Shown in pieces: positions 28,296 through 37,019 of a stretch of 64,000 nucleotides of DNA (positions within the stretch are counted from its first letter, which is position 1; the number at the start of each line of letters is the position of its first letter). Both the position numbers and the translations under genes were made by a program. The stretch is taken from NCBI RefSeq assembly GCF_003986975.1, contig NZ_PIPO01000005.1, positions 62,001 to 126,000 of the forward strand, given 5' to 3'. The notes below the pieces were generated by a model. The model was not told where the DNA came from. It was given only the letters and a program-made list of their open reading frames with translations, and ran no database searches. The DNA comes from Aliidiomarina soli (lineage in GTDB: Bacteria > Pseudomonadota > Gammaproteobacteria > Enterobacterales > Alteromonadaceae).

Positions 28296-28928
28296 GTTAC
28301 ACTCCTTTGTTATTCAAACTATAATAACGTATATGTTATTAATCAAGCTAATCTATAGCTTTTACTCAGTTTCGTTGCTGAGCAAAGGCTATAATGAGTT
28401 TTAAGATCGGCCAGCAGCGTCTTGGTTATGGTTTAGTTCGGATCAGTGTTGTATGAAGCATTTAAGCTGACTGTTGAGGAATCGGCAGGTTGGGATTGAT
28501 ATCGAAGAGCGATTTTAAGCGCGCGCCCTTGCAGTAGACGCATGGGAGGCGCTGGTGAGATGAGCGAGGCTGCCGGATTAGAATGACCTGACAGAGGCTA
28601 GAAAATAATCCGAAGATGTTCATTAGTCGAGTCTGGATCAAGGATCCAGCCCGCCGGTGACTGAATAACCGATTGACCAAATTGCAGGTCTAAGTCGTGC
28701 ATGTTTTTCAGCGCATCCATGGTAGTCATTGGGGATTGACTCCAAAAGCTAAATGTCGCTCTGCGCTCTATCGGGTCGCGCATATCGGCAAGTGCCGGCG
28801 CGTTGCGAACATCGATCACGCGGCCTTGCATGGTTAATTGGAGCATTTCAGCATTCGGCAAGAAAATTACAGCGGGCTCAAGCTGATGAAAGCCTCCGTC
28901 ACCCTGAGCAAAATGCATAGGCAGCTCA
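28132..28928. repeat. Duplicated block, copy A
   Basis: Two parts of this block recur at 33872-34496 in the same orientation: 28132-28190 (interior of the toxin gene) and 28356-28928 (intergenic sequence plus the 3' end of a peptidase gene). Copy B lacks the roughly 165 bp between them, joined at the shared TAGCTTT. The peptidase-coding part differs at only a handful of positions in about 320; the noncoding part is more diverged. The intergenic portion 28347-28597 holds no gene I can support. Confidence 0.85.
28318..28346 (-). promoter_or_regulatory. Promoter with embedded operator for the toxin-antitoxin operon
   Basis: On the minus strand TTGATT (-35, 28341-28346) and TATAGT (-10, 28318-28323) are 17 bp apart. 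The spacer holds the palindrome AATAACGTATATGTTATT (28323-28340), so a bound antitoxin would block RNA polymerase. The -10 ends 23 bp before the TTG start. Confidence 0.72.
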
Positions 28929-29083
28929 AAAATAAACGCCGGAAGGTCTTTAGGTAAGTTTTTAGCAACCCGACTAATAACCTGCTCTGTCCGCGAAGCG
29001 AAGTCATCAAGAATCTCGTTCAGTAATGCTTCACTGAAGCCAACCTCTTTTGGGGTGGCCAGAAAGTGTGCTCGTCGAATCAT
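28598..29083 (-). pseudogene. Chimera: HipA C-terminal remnant fused to peptidase C-terminus
   Basis: Open frame of 161 codons made from two unrelated tails. Residues ~1-52 (RRAHFLATPKEVGFSEAL..., ...VISRVAKNLPKDLPAFIF) match the C-terminus of E. coli-type HipA, where PRHFLATAKV...SLPTDFPENV is found; the match extends a few codons upstream of the ATG until an in-frame TGA. From ELPMHF onward the protein is nearly identical to the C-terminus of the metallopeptidase encoded at 34133-35569, but TAG ends it after LRIIF, removing the last 11 residues. Neither part contains an active site. Almost surely a recombination remnant. Confidence 0.75.
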
Positions 29084-29178
29084 GATGCACTGGTATTTTC
29101 GGCCGGCTGATTTTCAGTTGCGGTTTGGTCTTGCGGTAAAACCTCGTGATAGACAATAAAAGCCGCATGGTCGGCCAT
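29080..29178 (-). CDS. Possible 32-aa peptide upstream of the HipA-tail chimera
   Basis: ATG 29178 with GAGGTGAT seven bases upstream opens a 32-codon frame (MADHAAFIVYHEVLPQDQTA...), whose TGA overlaps the ATG of the chimera. It is not recognisable and may be the ruined start of a longer gene; coding status uncertain. Confidence 0.25.
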   Translation of the reverse strand: MADHAAFIVYHEVLPQDQTATENQPAENTSAS

Positions 29179-29261
29179 ATATCACCTCTACGATATTGAG
29201 CCTGACTCAAGGAGCCAGGCTCAATCGCCTTACTTACCTGAGATAGTATTAAAGCTATTAA

Positions 29262-29444
29262 TCAGGTTTCGGTAATCTGGAATGTGGTTGGCAATTTGAA
29301 ATATTCAGCCAATGCAGCCAGCGCCAATACGTTGTTTTTAAACATGTCTGGTTGAATATCGCGAACCAGCGACAGCAGACCTGTTTGGTGGTCCACGAGT
29401 AGCACCGCGGCATCGTCTTTATTCAGGCGTGGGTAGTCATTCAT
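29262..29444 (-). pseudogene. N-terminal remnant of a YcaC-type isochorismatase-family hydrolase
   Basis: 60 codons. Residues 1-52 (YPRLNKDDAAVLLVDHQTGL, then LVRDIQPDMFKNNVLALAALAEYFKLPT) match the start of YcaC-like cysteine hydrolases (about 200 aa), including the catalytic Asp in LVDHQTG. After LPT the sequence leaves the family and stops (TFQITET). The catalytic Lys and Cys parts are missing. SD and start are intact. It lies 65 bp downstream of a pirin gene in the same direction; pirin and YcaC genes are often neighbours, so this is the decayed end of a normal operon. Confidence 0.8.
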
Positions 29445-29508
29445 TGTCTTTCTCCTGGTGATGGCGAGTTACCGACTGTCATAAGGTTAAAAAGCGGGCC
29501 AGAGCTCT

Positions 29509-30348
29509 TTATGCAAAGTCTTTGATCGCTTGTGCGATCTCTTCTTCTGTATTCATCACAAAGGGTCCGTAACCAACGACTGGCTCGTTAAGTGGCGCAC
29601 CTGCGGTCACCAATAGGCGTGAGTCGTTGTTGGCTTCAAGATGAATGCTGTCACCGTGATTGGCGAAGCTGACCAAAGAGGCGTCGCGCACAATCTCAGA
29701 TTGATTCACCAGCACAGTGCCAGTTAAGGTCGTCATCATCAGGTTCCAGTGCTTAGGAAATGGCAACTCGATGGACTCACCTGCCACCAGATTTAAGTCC
29801 ATCACCAATAAGTCACTCATAATCCGTGCAGGCCCGGTCACGCCATTGAAGGTGCCGGCCACGACCCGGTACGACGACTCAAGCGCGTCGAATTGATGAA
29901 ACGGCATGGTGGCGGCTTCAAGGCTCTGGTAGTTTGCAGGTGTAGCTTTGTGCTCGGCAGGCAAGTTGACCCATAGCTGCACCATTTCTAAGGTGCCGCC
30001 ACTTTTAGCGAAGGCATCGCTATGAAACTCTTCGTGCAAAATGCCGCTGCCTGCAGTCATCCATTGCACATCACCAGGGCCGATAACGCCGCCTTGCCCG
30101 GTGCTGTCGCGATGCGCAACCTCACCGTGGTAAACCAAAGTGACGGTTTCAAAACCCTTGTGCGGATGGCTATCGACACCGCGAGCGCGCTGTGCAGGGC
30201 CGAATTGGACGGGGCCTGCATAGTCCAGCAATAAGAATGGCGACACCGCCTGCGGGTTCTCAAAATAAGAAAACATGGTGCTGACCGGGAAGCCATTGCC
30301 GACCCAGTGGGCATCAGTTGCAGTGTGAATATGACGTATTGTTCTCAT
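29509..30348 (-). CDS. Pirin family protein
   Basis: 279 aa bicupin. The N-terminal cupin has the metal site region GVDSHPHKGFETVTLVYHGEVAHRDSTGQGGVIGPGDVQWMTAGSGILHEEFH with the three His and one Glu typical of bacterial pirins (quercetin 2,3-dioxygenase-like YhaK/YhhW group). The C-terminal cupin has LPFPKHWNLMMTTLTGTVLVN. Physiological role in this organism unknown. Divergent from a LysR gene, 112 bp away, which probably regulates it. Confidence 0.93.
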   Translation of the reverse strand: MRTIRHIHTATDAHWVGNGFPVSTMFSYFENPQAVSPFLLLDYAGPVQFGPAQRARGVDSHPHKGFETVTLVYHGEVAHRDSTGQGGVIGPGDVQWMTAGSGILHEEFHSDAFAKSGGTLEMVQLWVNLPAEHKATPANYQSLEAATMPFHQFDALESSYRVVAGTFNGVTGPARIMSDLLVMDLNLVAGESIELPFPKHWNLMMTTLTGTVLVNQSEIVRDASLVSFANHGDSIHLEANNDSRLLVTAGAPLNEPVVGYGPFVMNTEEEIAQAIKDFA

Positions 30349-30423
30349 AGAACCTCCCGTTTAGTGATGTTGAAAGGTTATATTTGGCACGAACGCTTGC
30401 ATAGGTGCTGCAAAAGGACTTAA

Positions 30424-30441
30424 CGTTCTACTTATGGAACG
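30424..30441. promoter_or_regulatory. Inverted repeat in the pirin/lysR divergent region
   Basis: CGTTCTACTTATGGAACG has arms CGTTC and GAACG in a region where a LysR regulator would bind to control both genes. Single site, so only suggestive. Confidence 0.35.
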
Positions 30442-30460
30442 AAATAGCGGCGGCACTCAC

Positions 30461-31366
30461 ATGCATGATCTGAATGACTTATATTACTTTTCTAAGGTGG
30501 TCGAACATCGCGGGTTCGCTCCCGCTGGGCGAGCGCTCAACATTGCTAAGTCGCGCTTAAGCAGGCGGGTGCGTCAACTAGAGGACGAGCTTGGGGTCAG
30601 TCTGCTGGCTCGCTCGTCGCGAGCTTTTGTCATTAGCGAGGTGGGGGAACAGTTTTATCAGCACTGCCGCGCGATGCTGATTGAGGCTGAAGCCGCAATC
30701 GAGACTGTCGCCGCTATGCAATCCGAGCCTTGCGGGACCATCAAGCTGTCATGTCCTATCGGCCTGCTTAACTTCCATGTTGGAGATTTGCTGGCCGACT
30801 TTATGCTCGCCTATCCAAAAGTAACGGTGGAGCTGGACGCGACCAACCGACGCGTGGATGTGCTCGGTGAGGGCTATGACATGGCTATACGGGTACGTCC
30901 TTTTCCGTTAGAAGACAGTGATTTAGTGCTTAAAGTGCTGTCTCAGCGAGAGCAGTGCCTGGTGGCATCGCCCGGCTTACGGGAGCGCTACGGCGAGGCG
31001 TTATCTCCACTTGATCTGGTGAAGTATCCCGCGTTGGCGCGTGACATGCCGAACGAGAACCACGCCTGGAAACTGGAAGACGAACACCACAATCAAACGA
31101 CCATAACTTTCAAGCCACGTTATCTGACCACAGATATGCTCGCTCTTAAACAAGCGGCGCTCAAGGGGGTAGGGATAGTTCAACTCCCTTCACTCATGCT
31201 CGACGGCGATTTAGCCCAAGGCCGTCTAGTTCAACTTTTGCCAGGCTGGCGACCACGAACCGAAGTCATTCATGCTGTCTTTCTCTCGCGCAGGGGCATG
31301 TTGCCTTCCGTGCGTGCTCTGATCGACTTCCTGGCCGCTCGTTATGACGAGATGGAAGAGCGCTAG
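30461..31366 (+). CDS. LysR-family transcriptional regulator
   Basis: 301 aa from ATG 30461 (MHDLNDLYYFSKVVEHRGFA), the usual beginning of this subgroup; an ATG nine codons upstream lacks support. N-terminal winged HTH (PAGRALNIAKSRLSRRVRQLEDELGVSLLARSSR), then a substrate-binding domain from ~88 (GTIKLSCPIGLLNFHVGDLLADFM). It resembles regulators found beside pirin and YcaC/quinone-related genes. Effector unknown. It lies between two pirin genes, divergent from the first and 90 bp upstream of the second. Confidence 0.92.
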   Translation: MHDLNDLYYFSKVVEHRGFAPAGRALNIAKSRLSRRVRQLEDELGVSLLARSSRAFVISEVGEQFYQHCRAMLIEAEAAIETVAAMQSEPCGTIKLSCPIGLLNFHVGDLLADFMLAYPKVTVELDATNRRVDVLGEGYDMAIRVRPFPLEDSDLVLKVLSQREQCLVASPGLRERYGEALSPLDLVKYPALARDMPNENHAWKLEDEHHNQTTITFKPRYLTTDMLALKQAALKGVGIVQLPSLMLDGDLAQGRLVQLLPGWRPRTEVIHAVFLSRRGMLPSVRALIDFLAARYDEMEER

Positions 31367-31456
31367 TGGTATGCATCCAACACAACGCAGCGTTCCATTG
31401 GTAAGACTGGTGGCTAGGTTAATAACTGGCTAAGCTGAGAAAAAAGGAGGTAGAGC

Positions 31457-32377
31457 ATGAGTAACCTTAGCAACCAGACCGAGCTGTCGTGTCAATTTGA
31501 GAACGCTGCATGTGACGCCATTGAACTGGTCATCAAGCCTCACGAGAAAGACTTGGGTGGGTTTTGTGTGCGCCGACTATTGCCCAACGCATTGTTGAAA
31601 TCTGTTGGCCCATGGATATTCTTTGATCATATGGGGCCTGCCACCTTTGCCGCGGGTGATGAGTTCAAGGTGAGGCCACACCCGCATATCGGGATTGCCA
31701 CGGTGACCTATCTGTTTGAGGGAGAAATTGTGCACAGGGATTCTTTGGGCAGTCATCAAACCATCGAGCCTGGTGCGATTAATCTTATGGTTACCGGCTC
31801 AGGAGTTGTCCATTCAGAGCGACAAACGCCTGAACAGCAAGCGCAGCAACGAGAGCTACATGGATTGCAATTGTGGTTGGCTCTGCCAGAGCAGAATCAA
31901 GACATCTCGCCTGAATTCCATCATTATGCGGCCAGTGATATTCCATCTACTAAGGTGAATGGCGTGCGAGTCAGAGTTTTGATGGGGGAGGCGTATGCTC
32001 GAACATCACCAGTAAAAACCTTCAGCGATACTTTGTATGTTGAGGCCACCTTAAGTACTGGTCAGGAGCTTGAACTACCGGTCAGTGATGAGCTTGCGGT
32101 GTATGTGGTGTCCGGTAGTCTGCTTGCCCGACACACGGAAATGAAGACCCAGTCGATGCTGGTGTTTAACACACAGAACGGTGCTGTCACTGTCAAAGCA
32201 CTAGAGACAACCCAAATCGCTATACTAGGTGGTCAAGGGCTCGGGCCTCGTCATATAGAATGGAATTTTGTTTCTACCGATCCGGCTAAAATCGAACAAG
32301 CTAAACGCGACTGGAAAGCGGAACGCTTTGCCAAGGTTCCAGGGGATGATAGTGAATTTATTCCGTTGCCAGAATAA
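31457..32377 (+). CDS. Pirin family protein (second copy)
   Basis: 306 aa. N-terminal cupin with FFDHMGPATFAAGDEF, VRPHPHIGIATVTYLFEGEIVHRDSLG and GSGVVHSERQTPE: the metal-binding His/Glu pattern is complete. The C-terminal cupin follows. It shares only the general pirin pattern with the protein at 29509-30348, so it is not a recent duplicate. AAAGGAGG lies 9 nt before the ATG. No clear terminator follows. Confidence 0.93.
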   Translation: MSNLSNQTELSCQFENAACDAIELVIKPHEKDLGGFCVRRLLPNALLKSVGPWIFFDHMGPATFAAGDEFKVRPHPHIGIATVTYLFEGEIVHRDSLGSHQTIEPGAINLMVTGSGVVHSERQTPEQQAQQRELHGLQLWLALPEQNQDISPEFHHYAASDIPSTKVNGVRVRVLMGEAYARTSPVKTFSDTLYVEATLSTGQELELPVSDELAVYVVSGSLLARHTEMKTQSMLVFNTQNGAVTVKALETTQIAILGGQGLGPRHIEWNFVSTDPAKIEQAKRDWKAERFAKVPGDDSEFIPLPE

Positions 32378-32471
32378 GAGCAGTGCACTAGCTATAGCTT
32401 CGTCTGCGTCTGACAAATAAGTTCTCGACTCTTGACCTGATTAAATGTGCCCTGACGTGCTCGGCAAAAGC

Positions 32472-33584
32472 TCAATCCACGCTGATCACCTCGAGTGCCC
32501 GGTTGAGTTCAACACTCGGCCCGCTGATCGCGTCATCAAAATCCACGAAACGCACATCATAGAAGTGCACGGTATAGCCATCATCACCGACCTCTACGCG
32601 TGCGTAGGGGTAGCGCGACCAACTGAGAAAATTCTGTGCCTCCGTGGTCTCGGCGGCGCTCTGCGTGCGTGGATCCTGCATCAGGCTAGGCAATGCGGAG
32701 CGCTCTAGTTTCAGTCTTGGACTGCCCAGCCAGTTCCATTGACCCAGAAAGTAAGCGTCTTCGCTCTGCACGATTACGTTGCCACGTAGTGGATTAATCG
32801 CTACCGGCCCGACCATAACGTCGTTCACCTCGAGACCTTGCGCCGAAGCGATGGCGCGCACCTGTTCCCTGGCAGCAGTGGCACCGGCGATATTCGCGCC
32901 GATATAGGCTGCGGCGACTAGTAGTACAATGCGCGTGAGACGGGTGACACGGTGGCTGCCCATTTGCAGTGCTGGCCAGCGTAGACGTATCACCACCAAT
33001 GCCCCCAGGGCTAGCAGCCACAGTATCCGCGCGGCCGGTGCGACTAACTCGCTGAGGAACATCGGTAATGACAGCACTATCGCGAGTGTCGCCCAGGCCA
33101 CCAGTGCCATGCGCCGCGCTGACCAGGTCAGAAATGTGATACCGCCAAGCGTCAGCCACAGCCATGGGTCAATGATGAACAGCACATCGCCATAGAGCCA
33201 ACGGTCGTCGAAAGGCATGAGCAGTCGAACTCCGTAGTTGTTCAGCCAGTCGAAGAACAGGTGTAGTGACACACCAAGTGCAGTCAGTAAAAATAATTGT
33301 CCAGCCTGTGCGGGGCGGGCGTCAGGGTTGCGGCGCCGTCGCACCCAGCGGTCCCATAATAGCAACAACGATGTCACCAGCAGCGGTAACACGATGAGCG
33401 CTGCAATGCCGTGGGTCACGCCGCGACGATGGGCCAGGGCGGCGTAATCATCGAGTAGAATCAGCCCGTCAATATCGGGCACTACAGCGCCGATTAATAG
33501 TGCTGCGGTCGCCAAAGGCGTGACGCGACGCAGGCCAGCTGCTGCTATTGCTGAGCCGCTTAACGCATGCGCGACTGGGTCCAT
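32472..33584 (-). CDS. YdjM/YbcI-type membrane-bound metal-dependent hydrolase (DUF457)
   Basis: 370 aa from ATG 33584 (AGGAGAAG upstream; the upstream extension is rejected). It begins MDPVAHALSGSAIAAAGLRR and shows GAVVPDID, RRGVTHGI and LFFDWLNNYG, the His/Asp motifs of the LexA-regulated YdjM family, with about seven membrane helices. A C-terminal soluble domain (~250-370, with VRAIASAQGLEVNDVMVGPVAINPLRGNVIV) is usual in longer members. The gene is visibly more GC-rich than its neighbours, so it may be a separate acquisition. No LexA box was found upstream. Confidence 0.82.
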   Translation of the reverse strand: MDPVAHALSGSAIAAAGLRRVTPLATAALLIGAVVPDIDGLILLDDYAALAHRRGVTHGIAALIVLPLLVTSLLLLWDRWVRRRRNPDARPAQAGQLFLLTALGVSLHLFFDWLNNYGVRLLMPFDDRWLYGDVLFIIDPWLWLTLGGITFLTWSARRMALVAWATLAIVLSLPMFLSELVAPAARILWLLALGALVVIRLRWPALQMGSHRVTRLTRIVLLVAAAYIGANIAGATAAREQVRAIASAQGLEVNDVMVGPVAINPLRGNVIVQSEDAYFLGQWNWLGSPRLKLERSALPSLMQDPRTQSAAETTEAQNFLSWSRYPYARVEVGDDGYTVHFYDVRFVDFDDAISGPSVELNRALEVISVD

Positions 33585-33871
33585 GAAACTTCTCCTACTG
33601 CTGTATGCTAATGTTGATTGTGCCCACAAAATCGTCAGATTGAACTTTTCTTTCTTCGCCATTCAACCCATACCAATCCCTTGCTACCATAAACTTAAAG
33701 CATTCAAGAACAAAAATATTATCGTCGTAACTTCTTTGTTACCATCAACGCAACGTTATCAAAAATATAGGTTTGCTCGTGTTAGCTTTGTATATAGGGA
33801 TGTTACTGGGTCAGCTTTATTCGCTTTATGGCTTGCTGGACGTGGTAAAGGCGCATGAGGGTAGCGAAGTC
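33585..33871. other. AT-rich intergenic stretch
   Basis: No gene, RNA or clear signal seen here. It separates the YdjM-type gene from copy B of the duplicated block, and its low GC differs sharply from the YdjM-type gene. Confidence 0.4.
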
Positions 33872-34496
33872 ATATAGTCTCCGAAGTTACCAGCCTCCAT
33901 TTAGGTCACCGCTTTAGTGACTTTAGCTTTTACTTAGTTTCATTGCTGCGCAAAGGTTATAAAGTGTTTTAAGACTGGCCACCAGCGTCTTGGTTATGGT
34001 TCAGCTCGGATCAGCGTTGCATGAAGCATCTAAGCTGACTGTTGAGGAGTCGACAGGACGGGATTAATATCGAAGAGCGATTTAAAGCGCGCCTCTCTGC
34101 AGTCGAAGCATGGGAGGCGCTGGTGAAATGAGTCAGGCTTCCGGGTCAGAATGACCTGACAGAGGCCCGAAAATAATCCGAAGATGTTCATTAGTCGAGT
34201 CTGGATCAAGGATCCAGCCCGCCGGTGACTGAATAACCGATTGACCAAATTGCAGGTCTAAGTCGTGCATGTTTTTCAGCGCATCCACGGTAGTCATTGG
34301 GGATTGACTCCAAAAGCTAAATGTCGCTCCGCGCTCTATCGGGTCGCGCATATCGGCAAGTGCCGGCGCGTTGCGAACGTCGATCACACTGCCCTGCATG
34401 GTTAATTGGAGCATTTCAGCATTCGGCAAGAAAATTACAGCGGGCTCAAGCTGATGAAAGCCTCCGTCACCCTGAGCAAAATGCATAGGTAGCTCA
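33872..34496. repeat. Duplicated block, copy B
   Basis: Direct repeat of copy A (28132-28928) with an internal deletion. The toxin-gene fragment CCGAAGTTACCAGCCTCCAT (33881-33900) is fused at TAGCTTT directly to the sequence that in copy A lies upstream of the toxin promoter. Thus copy B has lost the toxin start, promoter, operator and antitoxin, while the peptidase gene running into it is whole. Confidence 0.85.
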
Positions 34497-35569
34497 ATAG
34501 AACCGTCTTTGCTCACCGCATTCACCGTGATATCTAACCGATAAGGGTACGAGGCTTCGATGTCCGCTAGTGTAACGAGCTCAGACTGAGTCGCTTGTGC
34601 GCGCGCCAAATACTCCGAGAAATCATATTGCGCAATGACATCATTGAATTGCGTAAGTGCCTCTTCGGTGGAGATAGAAAATATCTGCAAGGCTAACTCG
34701 TATGGCGTTTCTCCCTCTTCGACAGCCTCGCGCCAATTGTTGTCTGATTCAGAAAAATCATCAATAAGATCAATCAAAACAGCGCCAGTGACATAGGCAG
34801 AGAAGCGGGCTGCATAGATGGTTTCAAAGCTTTCTGGGAAATTGTTGGAAAAATTGTCGATGCTGTCGCGGTAATGTCCCCCGAAGGTTGCGTGTACACC
34901 AACCCAATGCGCAGTTCCTTCAATACGCTCTACGTCACCCAGGTAGGCTGCCACTTCCGGTGCGATGAGTTCGTTTAGCGCCACTCGAACGGTTAGCCAA
35001 TCACGAATATGCGCAATCTCGCGGCTTTCATGGGCTTGTTTCGCCAGAGCGAACTGTAGCGCCAGCATGGCGCGAATAGAGGCTTCATCAAGATGTTCAG
35101 GGTCAAGAAATTGAGAACGGCCCACGTCTGCAAATTCGGTTCGCTGATAACCATGAAAGGCTTCATGCAAAAGCGTCTCACGGCTGTCATCAGTTGTTCT
35201 ATCTTCGCTATTCAGGAGAGCTGCGGTGGCAACCTGATTGTTAGGTAGAGGGTAGTTAATATAGAAGTGAAAGTCGGTGATGTTCGGTAAACGTTCAGAA
35301 TAATAATAGTAATTATCTGCCAATTCTTGATAACCCGATATAGGCTCATTTGGGGTAAATAAAACCGCTTGGCCTTCGTGATTATAGACAATAAATGATG
35401 TGTTCTCGTCCCAGAAGCTTGGCCAAACAGAGGCAAAGTGAAGGTGTGATTCTTGTGTCGTTGTCGCGAAGTGAAGTAAATCTTCTTGCGTTTCTGTGTA
35501 CTGTGCACTGTGATGTTCCGCGACCGGCGCGAGCGATATTGTCATCGCAAATATAAAGTGAGTGAGCAT
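34133..35569 (-). CDS. Putative periplasmic zinc metallopeptidase
   Basis: 478 aa from ATG 35569 (AAAAGGAC upstream; the TTG at 35590 is less likely). A short hydrophobic N-terminus (MLTHFIFAMTISLAPVAEH) looks like a weak signal peptide. HEAFHGYQ near residue 140 is an HExxH zinc site; ERIEGTAHWVG about 90 residues later could give the third ligand Glu, making it gluzincin-like. The C-terminal ~120 residues are beta-rich and are the part duplicated at 28598-28928. Substrate and exact family unknown. Confidence 0.7.
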   Translation of the reverse strand: MLTHFIFAMTISLAPVAEHHSAQYTETQEDLLHFATTTQESHLHFASVWPSFWDENTSFIVYNHEGQAVLFTPNEPISGYQELADNYYYYSERLPNITDFHFYINYPLPNNQVATAALLNSEDRTTDDSRETLLHEAFHGYQRTEFADVGRSQFLDPEHLDEASIRAMLALQFALAKQAHESREIAHIRDWLTVRVALNELIAPEVAAYLGDVERIEGTAHWVGVHATFGGHYRDSIDNFSNNFPESFETIYAARFSAYVTGAVLIDLIDDFSESDNNWREAVEEGETPYELALQIFSISTEEALTQFNDVIAQYDFSEYLARAQATQSELVTLADIEASYPYRLDITVNAVSKDGSIELPMHFAQGDGGFHQLEPAVIFLPNAEMLQLTMQGSVIDVRNAPALADMRDPIERGATFSFWSQSPMTTVDALKNMHDLDLQFGQSVIQSPAGWILDPDSTNEHLRIIFGPLSGHSDPEA

Positions 35570-35750
35570 GATAGTCCTTTTCAGCTTCAAGGCGGATGGC
35601 GGATGAGTTCGGATCCTGGTACATAATCTCGAACTGCGCCATAGCTTGTTTCCATTTGCATATGGGCACCTTCCACTTTTTTGAAGCTTAACGCAAGATC
35701 AAATGCAACACTTTCATAACAGCCTTGCAGATATACGTTATACCAGTAAA

Positions 35751-37019
35751 TTACTGGGGGATATACCCAACCCGGAACTCAGCGCTGAGCCTATGCCAAT
35801 GGGCTTTTAACGCGACTTTATGCTCATCCAGCATAGGCAGCTCAGCAAGCATCTGCGGCCATTCACTGTGGGCTTTCTCGATGGTATCAAGTAAATGCGC
35901 TCGCACAGCGGGCCAGGGTACGCCGACTATTTCAGACCAGCGCTCAAAGTGCTCGAAGGTAATCTCGTTCCACTGTTTTGTACCAACCATATTAAGCGCC
36001 AGGCGGTCGTTTTTAATGTAAGGTGCGGTGAAAACTACATCGTAGGATGGAGCCAGGCGCATGGAACGCTGATCGGCATACATCACTGTCCAGTTTTTAA
36101 GATGCGCATCGCCATTCCCCAATAGAATATTGACCAGTAATCTTCTGGCCATCTGCTGAATATCAGCCAAACCGTCCGCACTTTCCTGGTAAAGCGTTTT
36201 GCCCAATTGTTCATAATTCACTTTTTGGTACTTATCCGCTGGGTATAAGCCGAACACCTGGGCAAAATCCTCTGTATGGACGCGGCAATTACTGGCGCGA
36301 TCAAACCGCTGAATGGCGTAAGCGAAAGGCTCATCAGGTAAACGAATATTTGGAAGTCCCGCTAGTTCATCGAGGCCAATTAAACGTGTATCTGGCGTTT
36401 CAACACCGGCTGCTTCAGCCAGTCTCATGCACGTAAACTCGTTCGCTGGTACGCTTTTATGGACTGTTGATGGAGTTTTTACTATCCAGAAATCCTCTGG
36501 TATCGACTGATCGATATGATAACGACCATCGATAAGTACTGAAGAAAATTTCATCTGCACGCCAGCGAGGGAGAACTTTGTATCTACATGTTGTGTGTTG
36601 ATTTGCTGCGGTTCTGTGGATAAGCGCTGCTGCAATGCCCAGTCGGGCATATTGCCTGCATTGATAGGTGTGGCAACTATAGCGCCTGGTAAGTTAGCGC
36701 CCAGGTACGCCAACATACTGAACTCGTTGTCGATATGGCATTGCAATGCTTGCGCAGTGAGTTCTCGTAAAGCGCCTTCGGGAAGTAGGTTCGACAGGAC
36801 AGGCGGAATTCGATTCGTACGAACTTGAGGGCGGTTAAGATAATTTCTGTCGCGTATTTGCCTCAGGGTAAATACCGGGCGTTGAGCCTGAGGCATTGTC
36901 CGATAGTCAGGATTAAAGGTCAGAATATTTTTGCCACCCGCATAGTGGGCTATGACTGCGACATCGACGCCATGCAGTCTAATCTCGAGGGCTTCCACTT
37001 GCTCTGTTTGCTTGGTCAC
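35751..37019 (-). CDS. hipA: HipA-family serine/threonine kinase toxin (module 1)
   Basis: 422 aa from GTG 37019, which overlaps the hipB stop by 4 bp (GTGA). HipA-like fold: N-subdomain 1 (VLSNLLPEGALRELTA), the ATP-loop region FSLAGVQMKFS, IVKTPS, NEFTCMRLAEAAG, AIQRFDR, the catalytic LGNGDAHLKNW and metal-binding APSYDVV. All catalytic residues known in E. coli HipA have counterparts. HipA toxins phosphorylate aminoacyl-tRNA synthetases and cause growth arrest; the target here is unknown. Divergent from a second hipBA operon. Confidence 0.92.
   Translation of the reverse strand: MTKQTEQVEALEIRLHGVDVAVIAHYAGGKNILTFNPDYRTMPQAQRPVFTLRQIRDRNYLNRPQVRTNRIPPVLSNLLPEGALRELTAQALQCHIDNEFSMLAYLGANLPGAIVATPINAGNMPDWALQQRLSTEPQQINTQHVDTKFSLAGVQMKFSSVLIDGRYHIDQSIPEDFWIVKTPSTVHKSVPANEFTCMRLAEAAGVETPDTRLIGLDELAGLPNIRLPDEPFAYAIQRFDRASNCRVHTEDFAQVFGLYPADKYQKVNYEQLGKTLYQESADGLADIQQMARRLLVNILLGNGDAHLKNWTVMYADQRSMRLAPSYDVVFTAPYIKNDRLALNMVGTKQWNEITFEHFERWSEIVGVPWPAVRAHLLDTIEKAHSEWPQMLAELPMLDEHKVALKAHWHRLSAEFRVGYIPQ

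Noticed and set aside
33585-33700. Possible LexA box upstream of the YdjM-type gene
   Set aside because: No CTGT-N8-ACAG site is present near the promoter region.
28462-34248. 72-codon frames present in both duplicated copies (28462-28680 and 34030-34248)
   Set aside because: They are alternative-frame shadows of the peptidase tail; their similarity follows from the DNA duplication.
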